Source: Paramecium sonneborni
Taxonomy: Eukaryota; Ciliophora; Oligohymenophorea; Peniculida; Parameciidae
DNA length: 64,000 nucleotides
Assembly: GCA_905182985.1 (NCBI GenBank)
Contig: CAJJDN010000022.1
Coordinates: 532,451-596,450 of the forward strand
Reading direction: 5' to 3'
A program made the translations under genes and the position numbers. Of the stretch, positions 35,936-48,292 are shown in pieces. The notes under the pieces were generated by a model. The model was not told the origin of the DNA. It saw nothing but the letters and a program-made list of their open reading frames with translations, and did not search any database. The number at the start of each line of letters is the position of its first letter. Position 1 is the first letter of the stretch.

Positions 35936-37020
35936 ATGAATATTATTTTCATGATAATTAATATTAGTGATTTATTTTTAAGTTTGATTGGAGGAATAAT
36001 GATAGGAGTCGGATGTAGTATACACTACGTCACAAAAGGAAGAATAACTGGCATAAGTGGAATATATTATGGTGTAATAACATTTAATTGGGAGGAATTT
36101 TTTTGGAAATTATCTATTCTTAGTTCTATAGTATTTTCAACAGGATTGATGTACTAGATTTTTGGGTATTAAATTATATAAATAATAGAGATAAGAGCAT
36201 AATGGAAGGTTCCTCATTAGCATTTAATGAAATATCTAAAATAACAAATTTGTCTTATACAATATCAGGGATAAGTGGATTATTGATAGGATGTGGGGCT
36301 AAATTATGTAATGGATGCACTACAGGCCATGGATTTTGTGGTATAGCAAGGATATCTATTCGTTCATTTGTAGCTTTTGGCTTGTTTATATTATTTGGAG
36401 TTTTAAGTTGTTTAATTACTATGAGTGAATAAAAGGATGAAGGGATATAAAAATAGAATTACAATTATGTTTCAATAATAATGATTGGATTAAGTTTGGT
36501 ATTATTATCAGGAGCTTTATTAGGAGCGTATTTAAATAATGATTAATTTATTGATACAATAATTGGAATACCTGTTGGGTTATTTTTAGGAATAGGAGTT
36601 GTGTTTTCAGGTATGATTAAAAGGACAACAATATTGAGTTTTCTTTCTTTATAATAATGGAATCCACAATTTTTATTTGTGATATTAGGGGCAAATATAG
36701 TATGTTATTTTGGATTTAGATTATTGAATAAACCTATTTTCGAAGTAGAATTTTAATATCCTCCAACAAATAAAGTTACAAATGTACTTTTAGTAGGAGC
36801 TTCTCTATTTGGATTTGGATGGGGAATGACTGGAATCTGTCCTTTAATTGGTCTAGCTTTATTTCCTTAATTTACATGGTAAATAGGATTAATGTATTTG
36901 GGATCAGTTTCAATGGGAATGAGAATCGCACAATGTTATTTGAATAAATACTAGAAGGTTGAAGATCAGGTAATTTAATTCAACAATAAAACCGACAATG
37001 AACAAAATGATCGGTTTTGA
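35936..37020 (+). CDS. YeeE/YedE-type (sulfur transport, DUF395) membrane protein, about 353 aa
   Basis: YeeE/YedE proteins are multipass membrane transporters, in bacteria linked to thiosulfate or other sulfur compound uptake. The two halves each carry the family signature: GVGCSIHYVTKGRITGISG in the first, LIGCGAKLCNGCTTGHGFCG followed by IARISIRSFVAFG in the second, and GWGMTGICPLIGLALF near the end, with about nine hydrophobic helices overall. The cysteines of the signatures are conserved. A 23-nt intron joins IFG to DKSIMEG and gives exactly 354 codons, so this is a genuine ciliate gene. The family is mainly bacterial, so an ancient transfer is possible. A later in-frame ATG exists at 35951. 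Confidence 0.9.
36988..37018 (+). other. 8-bp inverted repeat around the stop of the YeeE-like gene
   Basis: aaaaccga (36988-36995) and tcggtttt (37011-37018) are perfect reverse complements with a 15-nt loop and can form a hairpin spanning the last codons. GC content of the stem is unusual for this DNA. It may be a 3' processing or convergent-transcription element, or chance. Confidence 0.6.
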
Positions 37021-37078
37021 AATATAAAATATTTATATATTTATAAATACTAAATTATATTGTACAATTAATAATGAA

Positions 37079-38093
37079 TCAATTTATAGCTGAAGAAGGA
37101 AGTAATTATCTTTTAATAAATTCATAACTTGCCCAAGCTGTAGCTCCAGACATTGTTTACATACATAATCTAGGTAATAATCCTTTATAGAAACCGAGAT
37201 AACCCTCTTCTTTCATGATTGTTTTAATAGTTCCTAAGAAGCTACTATATTTTATTTAAGAAGAGTTTAGATGCCAACTCTAAGTTTATAATTTAGTTTT
37301 GACAACATCCAATGGATTCATAACACATACAGCAGCACATCCTGCCAAAGCTGCACAACAAAAATGACTTACAAAATTATGTTCTGATTTCTTAAACATT
37401 AAAGTCTTAAGAGTTTCATTGGCTGCAAAAAATATTGCTTAATAAGGAGCAGACATTAACTAATTTTACTTAATTAAAGTACGTAAGTAATTGGAAAGCT
37501 TCTATAAAATGCAACCAGTCCTTCTTATCTTAAGACTGCTTTCACTGTTTTTTTGAATCCTTTTTCCAAAATTTGTTATCTTTATTTAACAACTGTATTA
37601 TAATAATAATTTTACCATCAAAAGGTACCATAATAAGATCATGCCATAAAGTTGATACAGCACCAATAAAAGCAAAAGCTTGAGCATGGATATTTTCATC
37701 ATTCACATCTAAAAGAGTTTTCATAATCTTTAATTTTTCAAATTTTTATACCTCATAACTAGTAAAATAAAATGCATGAGCTGGCATACAACCTGCTGTT
37801 ACTGCTCCATATCCATTAAAGAATGTCTTTAATCCTTGTTTCCTAAAAATCAATTCTAGTTCTTACCTCAAAGACAATACTGTTTACGAGAACTTTGAAT
37901 CTGGAAGTACTTAAAGATGAGTCTGAAATTCATAACTCTATATTATACTTTCACATTGTCTAAAGGCAACATTGATACATGTTCTATCAACCCAGCTAAG
38001 CAACCAGCTTTCAAATTTCATTAAAATAATACCTATCATGTGCACTTTTAATGGTGTATTCTCTGATCTTTTTTCCCAATCCTCGATTTCCAT
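37079..38093 (-). CDS. mitoferrin-like mitochondrial iron carrier, 297 aa
   Basis: Mitoferrins (Mrs3/Mrs4, SLC25A28/37) bring ferrous iron into the mitochondrial matrix. All three carrier repeats are present with PxDxxK motifs: MLPLDNVKTHLQ, MVPFDVVKQRQQ and NPLDVVKTKLQ, each followed by a charged loop and a second helix (FFNGYGAVTAG, LVAFYRSFPITY, YLGFYKGLLPRL). The mitoferrin-type residues MPAHAFYFTSYE, STLWHDLIM and APYQAIFF are conserved. Introns of 25, 26, 24, 23 and 23 nt leave exactly 298 codons. The short N-terminus MEIEDWEKRSENTPLKVHM is charged and splits from the first helix by an intron. Convergent with the YeeE-like gene, 58 nt apart. Confidence 0.9.
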
Positions 38094-38875
38094 CATAAAT
38101 TAATATTAAAGGATAAATTTTAATATTAATTTCTCCAATACAAAAATAAACATGAATCATATTTTTTATATAATTAATCAATCTCATATTAATAAAATAA
38201 AAAATGAACACTAAATTCACAAAATATAATATTTATTTTAGTATTCAAACTATTTATTTAATTGTAAGGGAAACCCAAGTATTAAGGTTTAGTCTTCAGA
38301 AATACTATTGCAGCATAAAATATATAATTGAAAGTAAATATTAGTTAAATATTGTAAAATTAAGTAAGATGTTTCCATATTCTTTAAATTTTCTTTGTAA
38401 AACTTCTTTTAAAATTAAAAAATTAATATGTTTCTTTGTAGTATTTATATTCAAAATCATATTGAATATCAATATATATCAAAATTATTATTATCAACAT
38501 TTTCAACATATTGCCATTTTAAAACTGGTTTAAACTAATTTTATTTACAAAGTGTTTGTTTTTGTTTTATTTATCAATTGAATATTGCTCGAAAATTTTA
38601 AAATATATTAAAAATTAAAGATATAATTCAAATTTATGTTTACGTGAAAGCATCCCTTTATAGATAAAATTTCCAATTTGAAATGAATTGATATATTATT
38701 TATAGCAACAGTTGGAGTTTAGCATCATTTCATATTGAAAAATAATATTTGTTTTTTAATTTCAAAATTTAAACACTTAAAATAAAACAAATAGTTAAAT
38801 ATATTCGAATGTAAATAAATATATACAATTATATTATAATTAAATAAATTATTAACAAGTTTAATGAAACTAATT
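38094..38875. other. non-coding gap
   Basis: About 780 nt of very AT-rich DNA between two minus-strand genes; no long TGA-free frame with natural composition, no tRNA or other RNA recognised. It contains the mitoferrin promoter. Confidence 0.5.
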
Positions 38876-39648
38876 TCACAATTAATCATTAAGTTCTGTT
38901 ATTTGATTATATCTCCATTAATTTATAAATATTGAGTTCACAATTAAAACAATTGAACATGCAACTTCAAGTATGACTGTAAAATTATAGAATGAAAATG
39001 AGCATTCCATTTATCCCTACAGTTTAAATATAGAATTACTTTCATTTTATCCTCAATCTAAAATTCCTCTTATAAATTACATAAATTGTAATTATTTATT
39101 TATGAAGTTTTTATAGAAACATAATCAAAGTAAGCAGATATCAACTTAAATATAAAATTAACTTTATACCAACAAAATAGAAAATGCAATTCCTATTTAA
39201 AAACTAAGTTCTCCATACTTTTTATTTGATTTTCGTAATGCATAAATTCCAATAAGCACACTTGATATAGAAAGTAATATAAAACATAATCTTATTTCTG
39301 AAATGGCTATTTCCCAAGGACATTCAATCTTTAATCTAATTTAAATCTTATACAATCGCACTAGCCTGAAGGTCTGTTTTGACTTTTAAAAATATTTCTG
39401 ACTTGATTGGACCACTGATAGTTTTACAATTCATTGTTCTTCTCATTTCAACGCAAATATAATTTCCCCCTTTAATTAATATATGATTATTTCTTACTAT
39501 TATTTGCAGATTCAATTTCACAAGTCCATTTATCATCAGATCCAATAATGCTATGGAATAGTAATATGAGTAATAATCCCTAAGATTTTGGTGTTTTATT
39601 TTACTAAAGCAATTAAATTAATGATCAAACTCTTCTTTGTATTTCCAT
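38876..39648 (-). CDS. small secreted or multipass membrane protein, 214 aa
   Basis: Five GT..AG introns of 27, 28, 25, 25 and 23 nt are required and together leave exactly 215 codons, strong support for the model. After MEIQRRQNKTPKSQ comes a signal anchor GLLLILLFHSIIG, an ectodomain with four cysteines (KWTCEIESANN, YICVEMRRTMNCK, IECPWEI), then three membrane helices: RLCFILLSISSVLIGIYAL, IGIAFSILLLISAYF and ILEVACSIVLIVNSIFI. The short C-terminus is WRYNQITELNDQL. The layout resembles a small receptor or ion-channel-associated protein, but I recognise no family. The intron density (five in 773 nt) is high even here. Confidence 0.65.
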
Positions 39649-40416
39649 CACTTTCGTACAATAATTTTTTGGCTTACCAAATTTCTTTATTTGTTTTTGC
39701 TTGAATATCCAGCATTTATAAATACGTGTTAAAATAAATTATTATTTCTAACAAATTACTACTAAAATGATTTTATTATTTTTTGTTTATGTATCGATCT
39801 AATATATATTCCAATACCGATATAATTAAATTTTCTCATAAAATATCAAACATTATTTTACTAAAATAATTCTATAATTTTATTTCATAGTTATGAAAAT
39901 TCTCATTATTTTTAATTAAAGTCTTGTAATCTAAGTAAATTTAAAATATGAAAAAGTAAAACATTATTTTATATTAATTATATATGAAAATTTTAAGTAT
40001 TTATTGGTTGATCAACCTATAATGAGCAGCTTTTATTTATTATTTATTAACCAATCAAATCATCATAGAAAAGTAATTTAAAATAAATTAAAAATCATAA
40101 TTGATACTAACAAATATATTTATCCGACCATGTTCAAATATCTCTTAACTATTAAACTATTTTACGCATCTGAATTTTATCAGATATACAATAAAATTAG
40201 TAGGAATAAATCTTTAAGCTTATTCTTGATACTTATAACTTAATCATAGATATACTATATACTTTGCCATCCCTTTTCTAAGCTTTTTAAATTATATGCA
40301 AGACCGCTTTTTTTGTTTAACAAATTCTTTTAGAATATCAAGTATTAAATTTACTTATAAATAGCCTTGACTTTTATTTAGAATGGACTGATATTTTTTT
40401 TGTAATAATTTTAGCG
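39649..40416. other. non-coding gap
   Basis: About 770 nt of AT-rich spacer between divergent genes; nothing resembling a coding exon, tRNA or snRNA was identified. Confidence 0.5.
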
Positions 40417-43400
40417 ATGTAGTTATTATATTTTTTTTGTTTTGTCCAACTCTTTTGTAATTAAAGAGCCAAAGTTAAGAATTAGACATTAAGGAAATAG
40501 TTTTAGACAACTTAAAAAAAAGATTAACATGTATTAAACTTTTTATTTTAGAACGAATTACATAATACAATTAACTTGATTACAGCATCTGAAATTTATA
40601 TATCATTTGGGACTAAAATTTATAAATATTTGTTTCATTATCCTATTATTCAACTGGCTTTTAGAAATATATCGATTTAATCAAGCTAATGTAAATATAC
40701 AATTGATTTTAGATTCAAACTTAAACACTTCTAAAATTTTGCTATTAATAATCATCTTCCTTGTATTATTTTTTAATATCTTATTCAATATTTTGAATGA
40801 AGTTCATAATGTCTAATTTTCATTCAAAAAGATTGATTATCTATCTCGTTTTTATTCAAATTCTACTAAAATATAATCTTTGATGATAGAAACTTTAATT
40901 ATTTTAGTTTCAATTTTAGATAATTTAGGTATTGATGAGATATTAATATCAATGGTTGAAATAATTCTACTTATTCTAATTTTAATAATATCTTTTAGTA
41001 ATCCATAATATTAAGAAGAATTAATTAATAAAATTATAATCTAATCTTTTTCACTTTACTTATCTATAATATTTTGTATACTAATTTTTGCTCAAGGATT
41101 TCAAAAAGAATTTTCAGAATTGATTTTGATTATTCTTCCATTAATATTCTAGATTACTAATTTATTATTTAAATAATAAGAAAATAGAACCTAAATTCTT
41201 AGTTATGAAAATAAAAATTTTGATTGTTTAATGATGAATATTTATAACTAAGGTTAAGAAGCTCTAGGTAGAAATGGTATTTTATTAAATGAAATTAAAT
41301 ACTAATTACCAAATAATTTAAATCTTTATGCATTTTCTATGAACCATCTAGTATTTTGTTAAAATTTTAAGAATTGTTTTTGTGCTTGTTACAAAAAGTA
41401 AGATGATCATTTTATCTCTCGATAATAATTTAAATATTATGTGAAAGAACTGATAAGATTTCATTATGAATTAAAGTTATCAAGTTTAAACAAAAATAAT
41501 ACTCAGAAATATATAAAAAGTTACTTTTATTATATTTTATTTATATCAAAAATTATAAAGTAACCTACGAAAGCATTTCATGAAATAATTAAATTAAAAA
41601 ATAATATCTATTCTACTTTGACACTTTTAGATCAAATGTTTGCAAATTCAATTGAAAATCTTGTAAAAGATGATTTTTTAAGAATGATAGAGAATAAAAA
41701 TATTACTAATTAAAAATATGATTGCTTTAGAGTGTTTAATTATAATAAATCAGTAAATTAGTGGAAAGAATAGTTTAGGCTAATCTTAGCAAAATAAAAG
41801 TAATGGTATACTACATTTTTAAATCAGGATTTAACAAAATTGTTATGTGATGGATTAACCTTGTAGGATTTAATTTCAGATTAAGAAAATAAACTTAAAT
41901 TAATTTTTGATTAAAATCCTTTGTCTTAACAATGTCATATATTAATTCATTTATTTTACAAGTACATTAATTTTAACAAAAGAAAAATTGAAATTCCTAC
42001 AATCGATTCTTCATTAGCCTATAAATTTTAGAATTCTATAAATGGTATTTTATTTCATAAAGAAGCTTCTTTAGTCTACTTAACATTATTGGATACAAAA
42101 GGTATTATAAAAAATTATACAAAAACATTCAGAGATGCTCTTTGTACATTAGATTGTGAAATAATGAATAATTCAATAAATAATTTTATTCCTGATATTA
42201 TTGCAAAAGTGCATGATTAATATTTAGATAATTTTGTTGAAAGAGGAAGAATAAATATAATGAAATCAGATAGAAGATTTTTATTAGTAAAAAATAAATT
42301 AGGTTTTATTTTTCCAATTATTGCAAAAGTAAGATTGGAAACAGATTTAAGAACTGATTTTGGTTCATCTGCACTTATACTTCCAACATATTAAAACTAT
42401 CATTATATTATGTTGAATAAATATGGTTTAGTAGAAGAGATTAGTAATAAGTTATATAATGAAGTCATTTTACCAATTTTATGTATTGATTTAAAAAATA
42501 TAAAATAATTGGATTGTTTAAAATTAATACCAAAGTTAATTAAAAGTTGGAAAAATCTTAATTTAACTGATATTTTAGAATCAGAACTTAAAGATCCTAG
42601 TTAATCATATATAGTGATTCCAAAGAAAAGAAAGAAGCAAGAAGTGCTATTGTCTACTTAAGTAAAAGAAAAATAAACAATAACAGAATTTTTAAAAAGT
42701 TAAGATTTAATAAATGAAAAATACTTTGACAATTTTAAATAGATGTACATGTTTAGAATTACATTTAAAATTGTAGAATTTTTTACATTTTAGGGAACGT
42801 ATCTAAAATATTTAATTTAGGATATATTGTATTGAAATTTAAACAATTAAACCTGTTCGTGAATCACTTAGAACAGAAATATTTGAAAGGTTAATTGAGA
42901 AATCAGAATATGTAAATTTGAGTAGAAAAATAATTAAATTAAGTTAAGAATTGAAAAAGAGGAAAACTAAAAAGTTTGATATAATTAATTAAAAGGAATC
43001 ATTAGGTTTTATTTCTTTTCAACCTGATTAATAGACAATTTATAATTTGGATTCATAAAAATTAATAGAAGATGATTATATGATTAGATAAAAAGAAATG
43101 TAAATTCATTTAACCAATCCTCTTTATATATTATAGGTATATTTATAATTAATATAAGATTGAAGAATGTTAAAATTTAATTAGTTAGCCTAATAGTCAA
43201 GAGAAAAGAATTTAAGATTAATAGACATTTAAAATGAAATCTTCAAATACACCTAGTTTTTGTGGTTTGAATCATTTTGGTAGTAATAATTCAAATGGAA
43301 TAAGTTAAATTTTTGGGTCTGATTAAAATAAATTAATAGTACATTCCAGTGCCATATTAGAAGCATTAAATGAGAATAAAGAATCAATTAAATCTAGAAA

Positions 43401-45360
43401 TTCAGATGAAGCCATTGGATCAATGGAAAATTTTCTATTTGATGCAGATTAAATGCAATCTATATCTTCATCATAAATAAGCGATATAAAAGTAAAAAAA
43501 ACCCAATTAAAACATAATCTATTTGATGAATAAACTAAATAGCATTGGACTATACGTATAATTAATTTGATAACATTTGTCTTATTGATTGTTTTTAATA
43601 TTTTCTACTATTATGTTTTGAATTAATAAAATTAGGTAAATCATAATTTTAACTTTTAAAGATTATTGGATCCGCAATAGAAACATACAAATTATCAAAT
43701 AATTTTTAAGTATAGATAAACAATTTCATACTAAGTTACAATTATTCAAATACCATTGAATTCAATCATACAACATATATGAAATTTTGTGCTAGTCATT
43801 TTTAAAATGATATTTCAAAATTCTAATTTTATTCACCTAATATTGAAAAAAATACAAGTAATTGTTTATTTTTTTTAAATCAAGTTCCATATCTCCAAAT
43901 TAATGAGTTTGAAAACATAACAAATCTAAGTTTTTTTTATTCTTTAGGATATTTTTCCTAATATTTACTTACATAATCAAATATTACTAATTAAGAATAT
44001 TTTCTGGAATTTATAGCCAGAAATTTTATTACAATAATTTCCTCTAATTCTGAATTAAATTCAACTGTCTTTAAGAATGGTGTTGAATAATTTTTGGCAG
44101 CTTAATAATCAACAAAATTATCTTTTTATTTTACTTTGATATCACTTTGTTTTGCTTTTATATTTTACTTAGTCCTTTTAATTATTATTAATAAAGCTAA
44201 ATTAAAAATAGTTGAATTATTAAATACAATCTCTAAAGCTCAAATAAGTTGTTTAATAGAATAAATTTCTATAGTTGGAAATTTTTTAGAGAAAATAGAT
44301 TTTACAAATGAAGAAACTACTGAACATTAATTTGAGTAAATAAAATCTAAAATTGCTTCTAATCCTGGAATTAGAATTAAGACTTCGCCAAAAAAATAAA
44401 GTATAAAAATAAAATATAATAAATCTAAAGAAAACAGTAAAAGTATTTTTTTATTTTAGATTCTAGCTACTCTAATTTATTTTCTATATTCTGTATTTTT
44501 GTTGTTCAGTTACTTTATTATTTCATCATAATATTTTGGCTCATTAATTTATTAAAATTAATTTGAAGAAAAGACAATATATTCCTTCAAATAATTACTT
44601 CTATACAAATCTTCCTAATCATATTTATTATAATAAAAGAGTTATCAGAAGCTTGTAATAAAATATTTGTAAATAGAAAAAGAAAATATGCTTTTTCTTA
44701 ACAAATGTAAAATAATAAGTTATTTTATGATTAGGGGAAGAGGCAATAAAGTATATGGAAATATAATTTGATGTTCTTTAGGATTTTTTATAAAGATTGA
44801 ATGATCAAAAATCATTTTTAAGTACAATCTTTACAAATACTATAAAAAATAATGCTTGTTAGGCTTTTGAGTTTACAATTGCAAATAAATCTGGAGAGAG
44901 TTAATTTTTTAAAAAAGAAATTTGTAAAAATCTTGATAGTTTAGCATAAGGATTAACAATTTAATTAGTTGGAATATAACAAAATTTTGAATAATTTTAT
45001 TCAATTTTAAAGTAGAATGATGAACAAATTAAATTTTATTTATCTAATATAGAAGTTTCAACTTTTGAAAATGATATAATAAATCTTTTTTATACATCTC
45101 ATGTATTAACTTTATTGCATGATTTTGTGTATGATGAAGCTTAATAAGAATTATCTTTGAATAATTTAGTGCATACAATAAGATTTATATTTGGGATCAT
45201 ACTTTATCTGATTTTAATTATTATAAGTAATAAAAATATAAGGGTGTACTTACATAAAGAATTAATTAGAACTAAATAATTATTTTTATTAATACCTTTA
45301 GAGATACTGTGTGAGAATGCAAATATCTTGTAATAGTTAATAGTGAGGAATTAAAAGTGA
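40417..45360 (+). CDS. very large multipass membrane protein, about 1600 aa
   Basis: The largest gene of the window. Introns of 21, 22, 22, 22, 26 and 31 nt keep frame and give a codon count divisible by three. N-terminal half: several membrane helices (LLLIIIFLVLFFNILFNIL, IETLIILVSILDNL, SLYLSIIFCILIFAQGF, ILIILPLIFQITNLLF), then a large cytosolic part with PAS-like or sensor-like sequence (SLVYLTLLDTKGIIKNYTKT, SALILPTYQNYHYIMLNK). C-terminal half: another set of helices (ITFVLLIVFNIFYYYVL, LISLCFAFIFYLVLLIII, ILATLIYFLYSVFLLFSYF, IRFIFGIILYLILIIIS) with a long loop holding FCASHFQND. The exact first exon is uncertain. Proteins of this shape form large ciliate-specific families of unknown function. 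Confidence 0.7.
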
Positions 45361-45419
45361 TAGATAGTTAATATTATTATTATATTATATAATTATTATA
45401 TATAAAAAGTTACTTTAAA

Positions 45420-46160
45420 ATGTCAAATTAAGTATCTATTTCAGTTAAGGAATTAAGAGTAATTAAAACGCCAACTAACAATGATTTTAGTAGTTATAGA
45501 GATTTATAAAGGCTCCCAATAACAAAATCAAATTTTAAAAGGACTTACTTAAAAGGTGCTTCACATAGGGTAAAATCATTAAAGGAAGAAAATTAATTTG
45601 CGGAAGCACATAAGAGATAGGGAAATGAAAAACTATATAAATTTAATCGATAAGATCAACTACTCAATATAAGAAATATGCATTTACACAAATTAGCACC
45701 ATTAAGTACAGAACCTTATGTTGATGAAAATAATAAAATTTAAAGCAAATAAATAATTAGTAATGTAGAATCAAATAATCCAAATTTAAGATTGATAAAG
45801 AATTCTTCTAATTAAATTTTAGAATTAATTTATAACCCTTAACCAATAATAAAAAAATAGGTAAGATATCCTTTATAAAATATGTCTCAAAAGACTGAAT
45901 TATAAAATTCATTATTGGTAACTTAAGTAACTCATTCAGGTTTAAATTCACCAAAAGAAACATAAAAGAAAAAGGTTGAATTATCAATATTAAAGCCTTA
46001 ATAAAAAAAATCTCTAAAAGATATTTTTATAGATTCAATTCAAACCACAAGTTATGGATCTATTCGTATGGATACAATAGAAACCAAATATATATCTCCT
46101 AAAGCAAGTGTACCTACATCTTTAGATAATACAAAAAAGATATTGAAGTAATATTTATGA
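45420..46160 (+). CDS. unknown basic, Ser/Gln-rich protein, 246 aa
   Basis: A clean 247-codon intronless frame starting MSNQVSISVKELRVIKTPTN. The sequence is basic with repeated short motifs (KGASHRVKSLKEEN, KEKYIS-like stretches) and many Ser, Thr, Gln and Lys residues; it lacks membrane or coiled-coil segments and looks intrinsically disordered. Nothing in it identifies a function. It lies 60 nt after the giant membrane-protein gene and 34 nt before the next coiled-coil gene, all on the plus strand. Confidence 0.6.
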
Positions 46161-46193
46161 AGAATTTTATTAATTTTAATTTGTCTGTTGTTA

Positions 46194-47201
46194 ATGTTTT
46201 AAAAAACCAATTAAGCATCTCCTATCAGAACTCAATCCCCAATATTTACTCAAAAATACTCAAATCCATCTGTAAATAACAATTCTTCATAAATTCAATA
46301 ATCTCATGTATAATCTTATCATGCTTCCTCTAAAACTACTCAAACGAAGTAATAAGAATAAATGTTCGAAATTATACAATAAGGTTCAACTATTCCAACT
46401 TAACCTTAAACATCACCAGAAAAAATCAAAATTATCAATCATGAATTTGAATTACAAATGTTAAGAAATGAAATTACATTGAAAGAATAAAAAATTATAT
46501 CCTTAGAAAAAGCTTTAGATTTTATAAATGAGGATAGAACACGATTACGTTCTATTTTAGAATAGAAATCTATCTTATGTCTAAATAAAGAGAGAGAAAT
46601 AACAAAATTGTTAGCTACTATCCATTAATTAGAATTTAAGAGAAATGACAATTTAATTATTAAAGAACTTTAGACTTAAATTATGACTCTAAAATAATTT
46701 ATTTAAGAAAATGCTTTAAATAGATAAAGTATTAAAAATGAGGATACTATAAGTCTCAAAAATAAATTAAATATTATTTAAGATTAATTAGCTTAATCAA
46801 TTAAATAAAATGAATCACTTCAATAATATGTAAATGATCTTATGAAATAAAATAAAGAATGGTCATAGAAATATTAGGAAAAATTCTTAGAATGTTAATA
46901 ACTTTAAATTTAAATAGATCAAACATCTATTTATCATCATGAATTAAAAGAAAATATAAAATAAGGTAATTTTCATAAGAATAATATTAATAACAATAAT
47001 AATAATTCTGAGTAAAAATGGCAAAATTAGTTTGATTAACAAAATGAAATTCAAAAATTCCTATCTTAAATTAAATAGTAATATTTAGAAGAATCACCTA
47101 AAAAAGATATTGATGATTAAGAACTAAGTAATATTAATATACCAATTTACAGTTTTTAATCTACAGAAGACATTCATAAAACAGAAAGATTAAATAAATG
47201 A
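46194..47201 (+). CDS. coiled-coil protein, 335 aa
   Basis: Intronless 336-codon frame beginning MFQKTNQASPIRTQSPIFTQ. The first 90 residues are Ser/Thr/Gln-rich; from HEFELQMLRNEITLKEQKII onward there is a near-continuous coiled coil through REITKLLATIHQLEFKRN, LKQFIQENALNRQSI and LKNKLNIIQDQLAQSI, ending in an Asn/Gln-rich tail. A homologue of ciliary or basal-body rod proteins is possible but not shown. The start lies 33 nt after the previous stop, so little 5' UTR is available. Confidence 0.6.
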
Positions 47202-47232
47202 ATCTATATTTTTTAGTAACTATTAATAAATA

Positions 47233-47772
47233 TCAATTTATTTTTGCTCTACATACTGGACAAGAATTATTTATCTTTAACCATTATGTTAAGCAATCTT
47301 TGTGAAAATTATGAGAGCAACTCATTTCTAATTCCAATTCATCATTTTAAAAATCTTCTTAACAAATATAACATGTTTATTATTAATCTTCTATGTTAAC
47401 AACATGTTCTCTTAAACTATTTATTTATTATTCTGTTGCTCCTTACTATTGTTCTTCTAAGAAAATTAAATTCTCTGTTAAAAGTGCTAGAAAATTTAGA
47501 AATTCAGAAATATCACTTAAGCTCTATGTCCAATTTGATAATGTTCTTTATTACTATGCTTCTGGGGATACATAAATCTCAAAAGAACGTAATTCTGTTT
47601 CATTAATATCTTATGTCAACTATTCTAATGGACTTTCGCATAAGATGCAATACTCCTATTAATTTTCTTCTTAAAGGTAAGTTCTTTAAATTATTTCCAT
47701 TTTACAAAGGTGACACCAATAATTTTCAAAAGCATTTCTACTTTCAAACACACTTCTTAAAACTTAAAACAT
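47233..47772 (-). CDS. RING-H2 E3 ubiquitin ligase of the RNF126 type, about 179 aa
   Basis: RNF126-type ligases ubiquitinate substrates and recognise misfolded or hydrophobic proteins through an N-terminal zinc ribbon. Here the ribbon is WCHLCKMEI and YCILCES, two C-x2-C pairs about 25 residues apart. After a Gln/Ser-rich linker (EFLNFLALLTENLIFLEEQQ) the C-terminal RING-H2 reads CYICQEDF, MSCSHNFHKDCLTQWL, NNSCPVCR, which fits C-x2-C...C-x-H-x2-H-x2-C...C-x2-C. No membrane anchor. A start at 47700 is also in frame but would remove the zinc ribbon, so 47772 is preferred, giving exactly 180 codons. The protein ends immediately after the RING. Confidence 0.85.
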
Positions 47773-47959
47773 ATAACGTTAATTTATAAAATTTTAATAA
47801 TTTAAAGAGACTTATATTGAAAAAACTTAATTATTTTAACATATTCATTAACCATTCTGTTTATATAATTAGAATAGATTAAAATAATATGAAATTTTTA
47901 ATATTTACATTCTATTTTTAAATTTATTTATTTTTTATATTGATTATATTTTAAATGTC

Positions 47960-48292
47960 TCACTCTTCTTATTCGAAAGCTCCTAATGAATCTTCGAAAT
48001 TTATAGACTCTTTTAATTAACTTGAAAATGTGGAATAATTATTATTTATGGCTGCAGCACAATTTTCTTATATATATTTATAATATATGTTTATTACAAA
48101 TGCATTGAACATCATTATCATTTAATTTTACACCCAAATCTGGTTTGAATAATCTACATTTGCTTGCACATAATTTTGTTAATGATAATGTTAATCCCAC
48201 TGAGATATTCTAAGTTTTTTTATAAACTATTAAAATACAAAACTATAAAAAGGGGTATTTGGAAATTCAAGGCTTTCTGAATCGTCACTCAT
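47960..48292 (-). CDS. small unknown protein, 110 aa
   Basis: A clean 111-codon frame from ATG 48292: MSDDSESLEFPNTPFYSFVF, then QFIKKLRISQWDQHY, a mixed helix MIMMFNAFVINIYYKYIQE and an acidic tail SQLKESINFEDSLGAFEQEE. The length and the acidic ends look natural, but no family was recognised and a small intron could still hide in it. Transcribed in the same direction as the RING gene, 187 nt upstream of it. Confidence 0.45.

Noticed and set aside
40607..40816. Start of the giant membrane protein at a TTG at 40607
   Set aside because: Upstream exons joined by 21- and 22-nt introns give an ATG start; TTG starts are not expected in ciliates.
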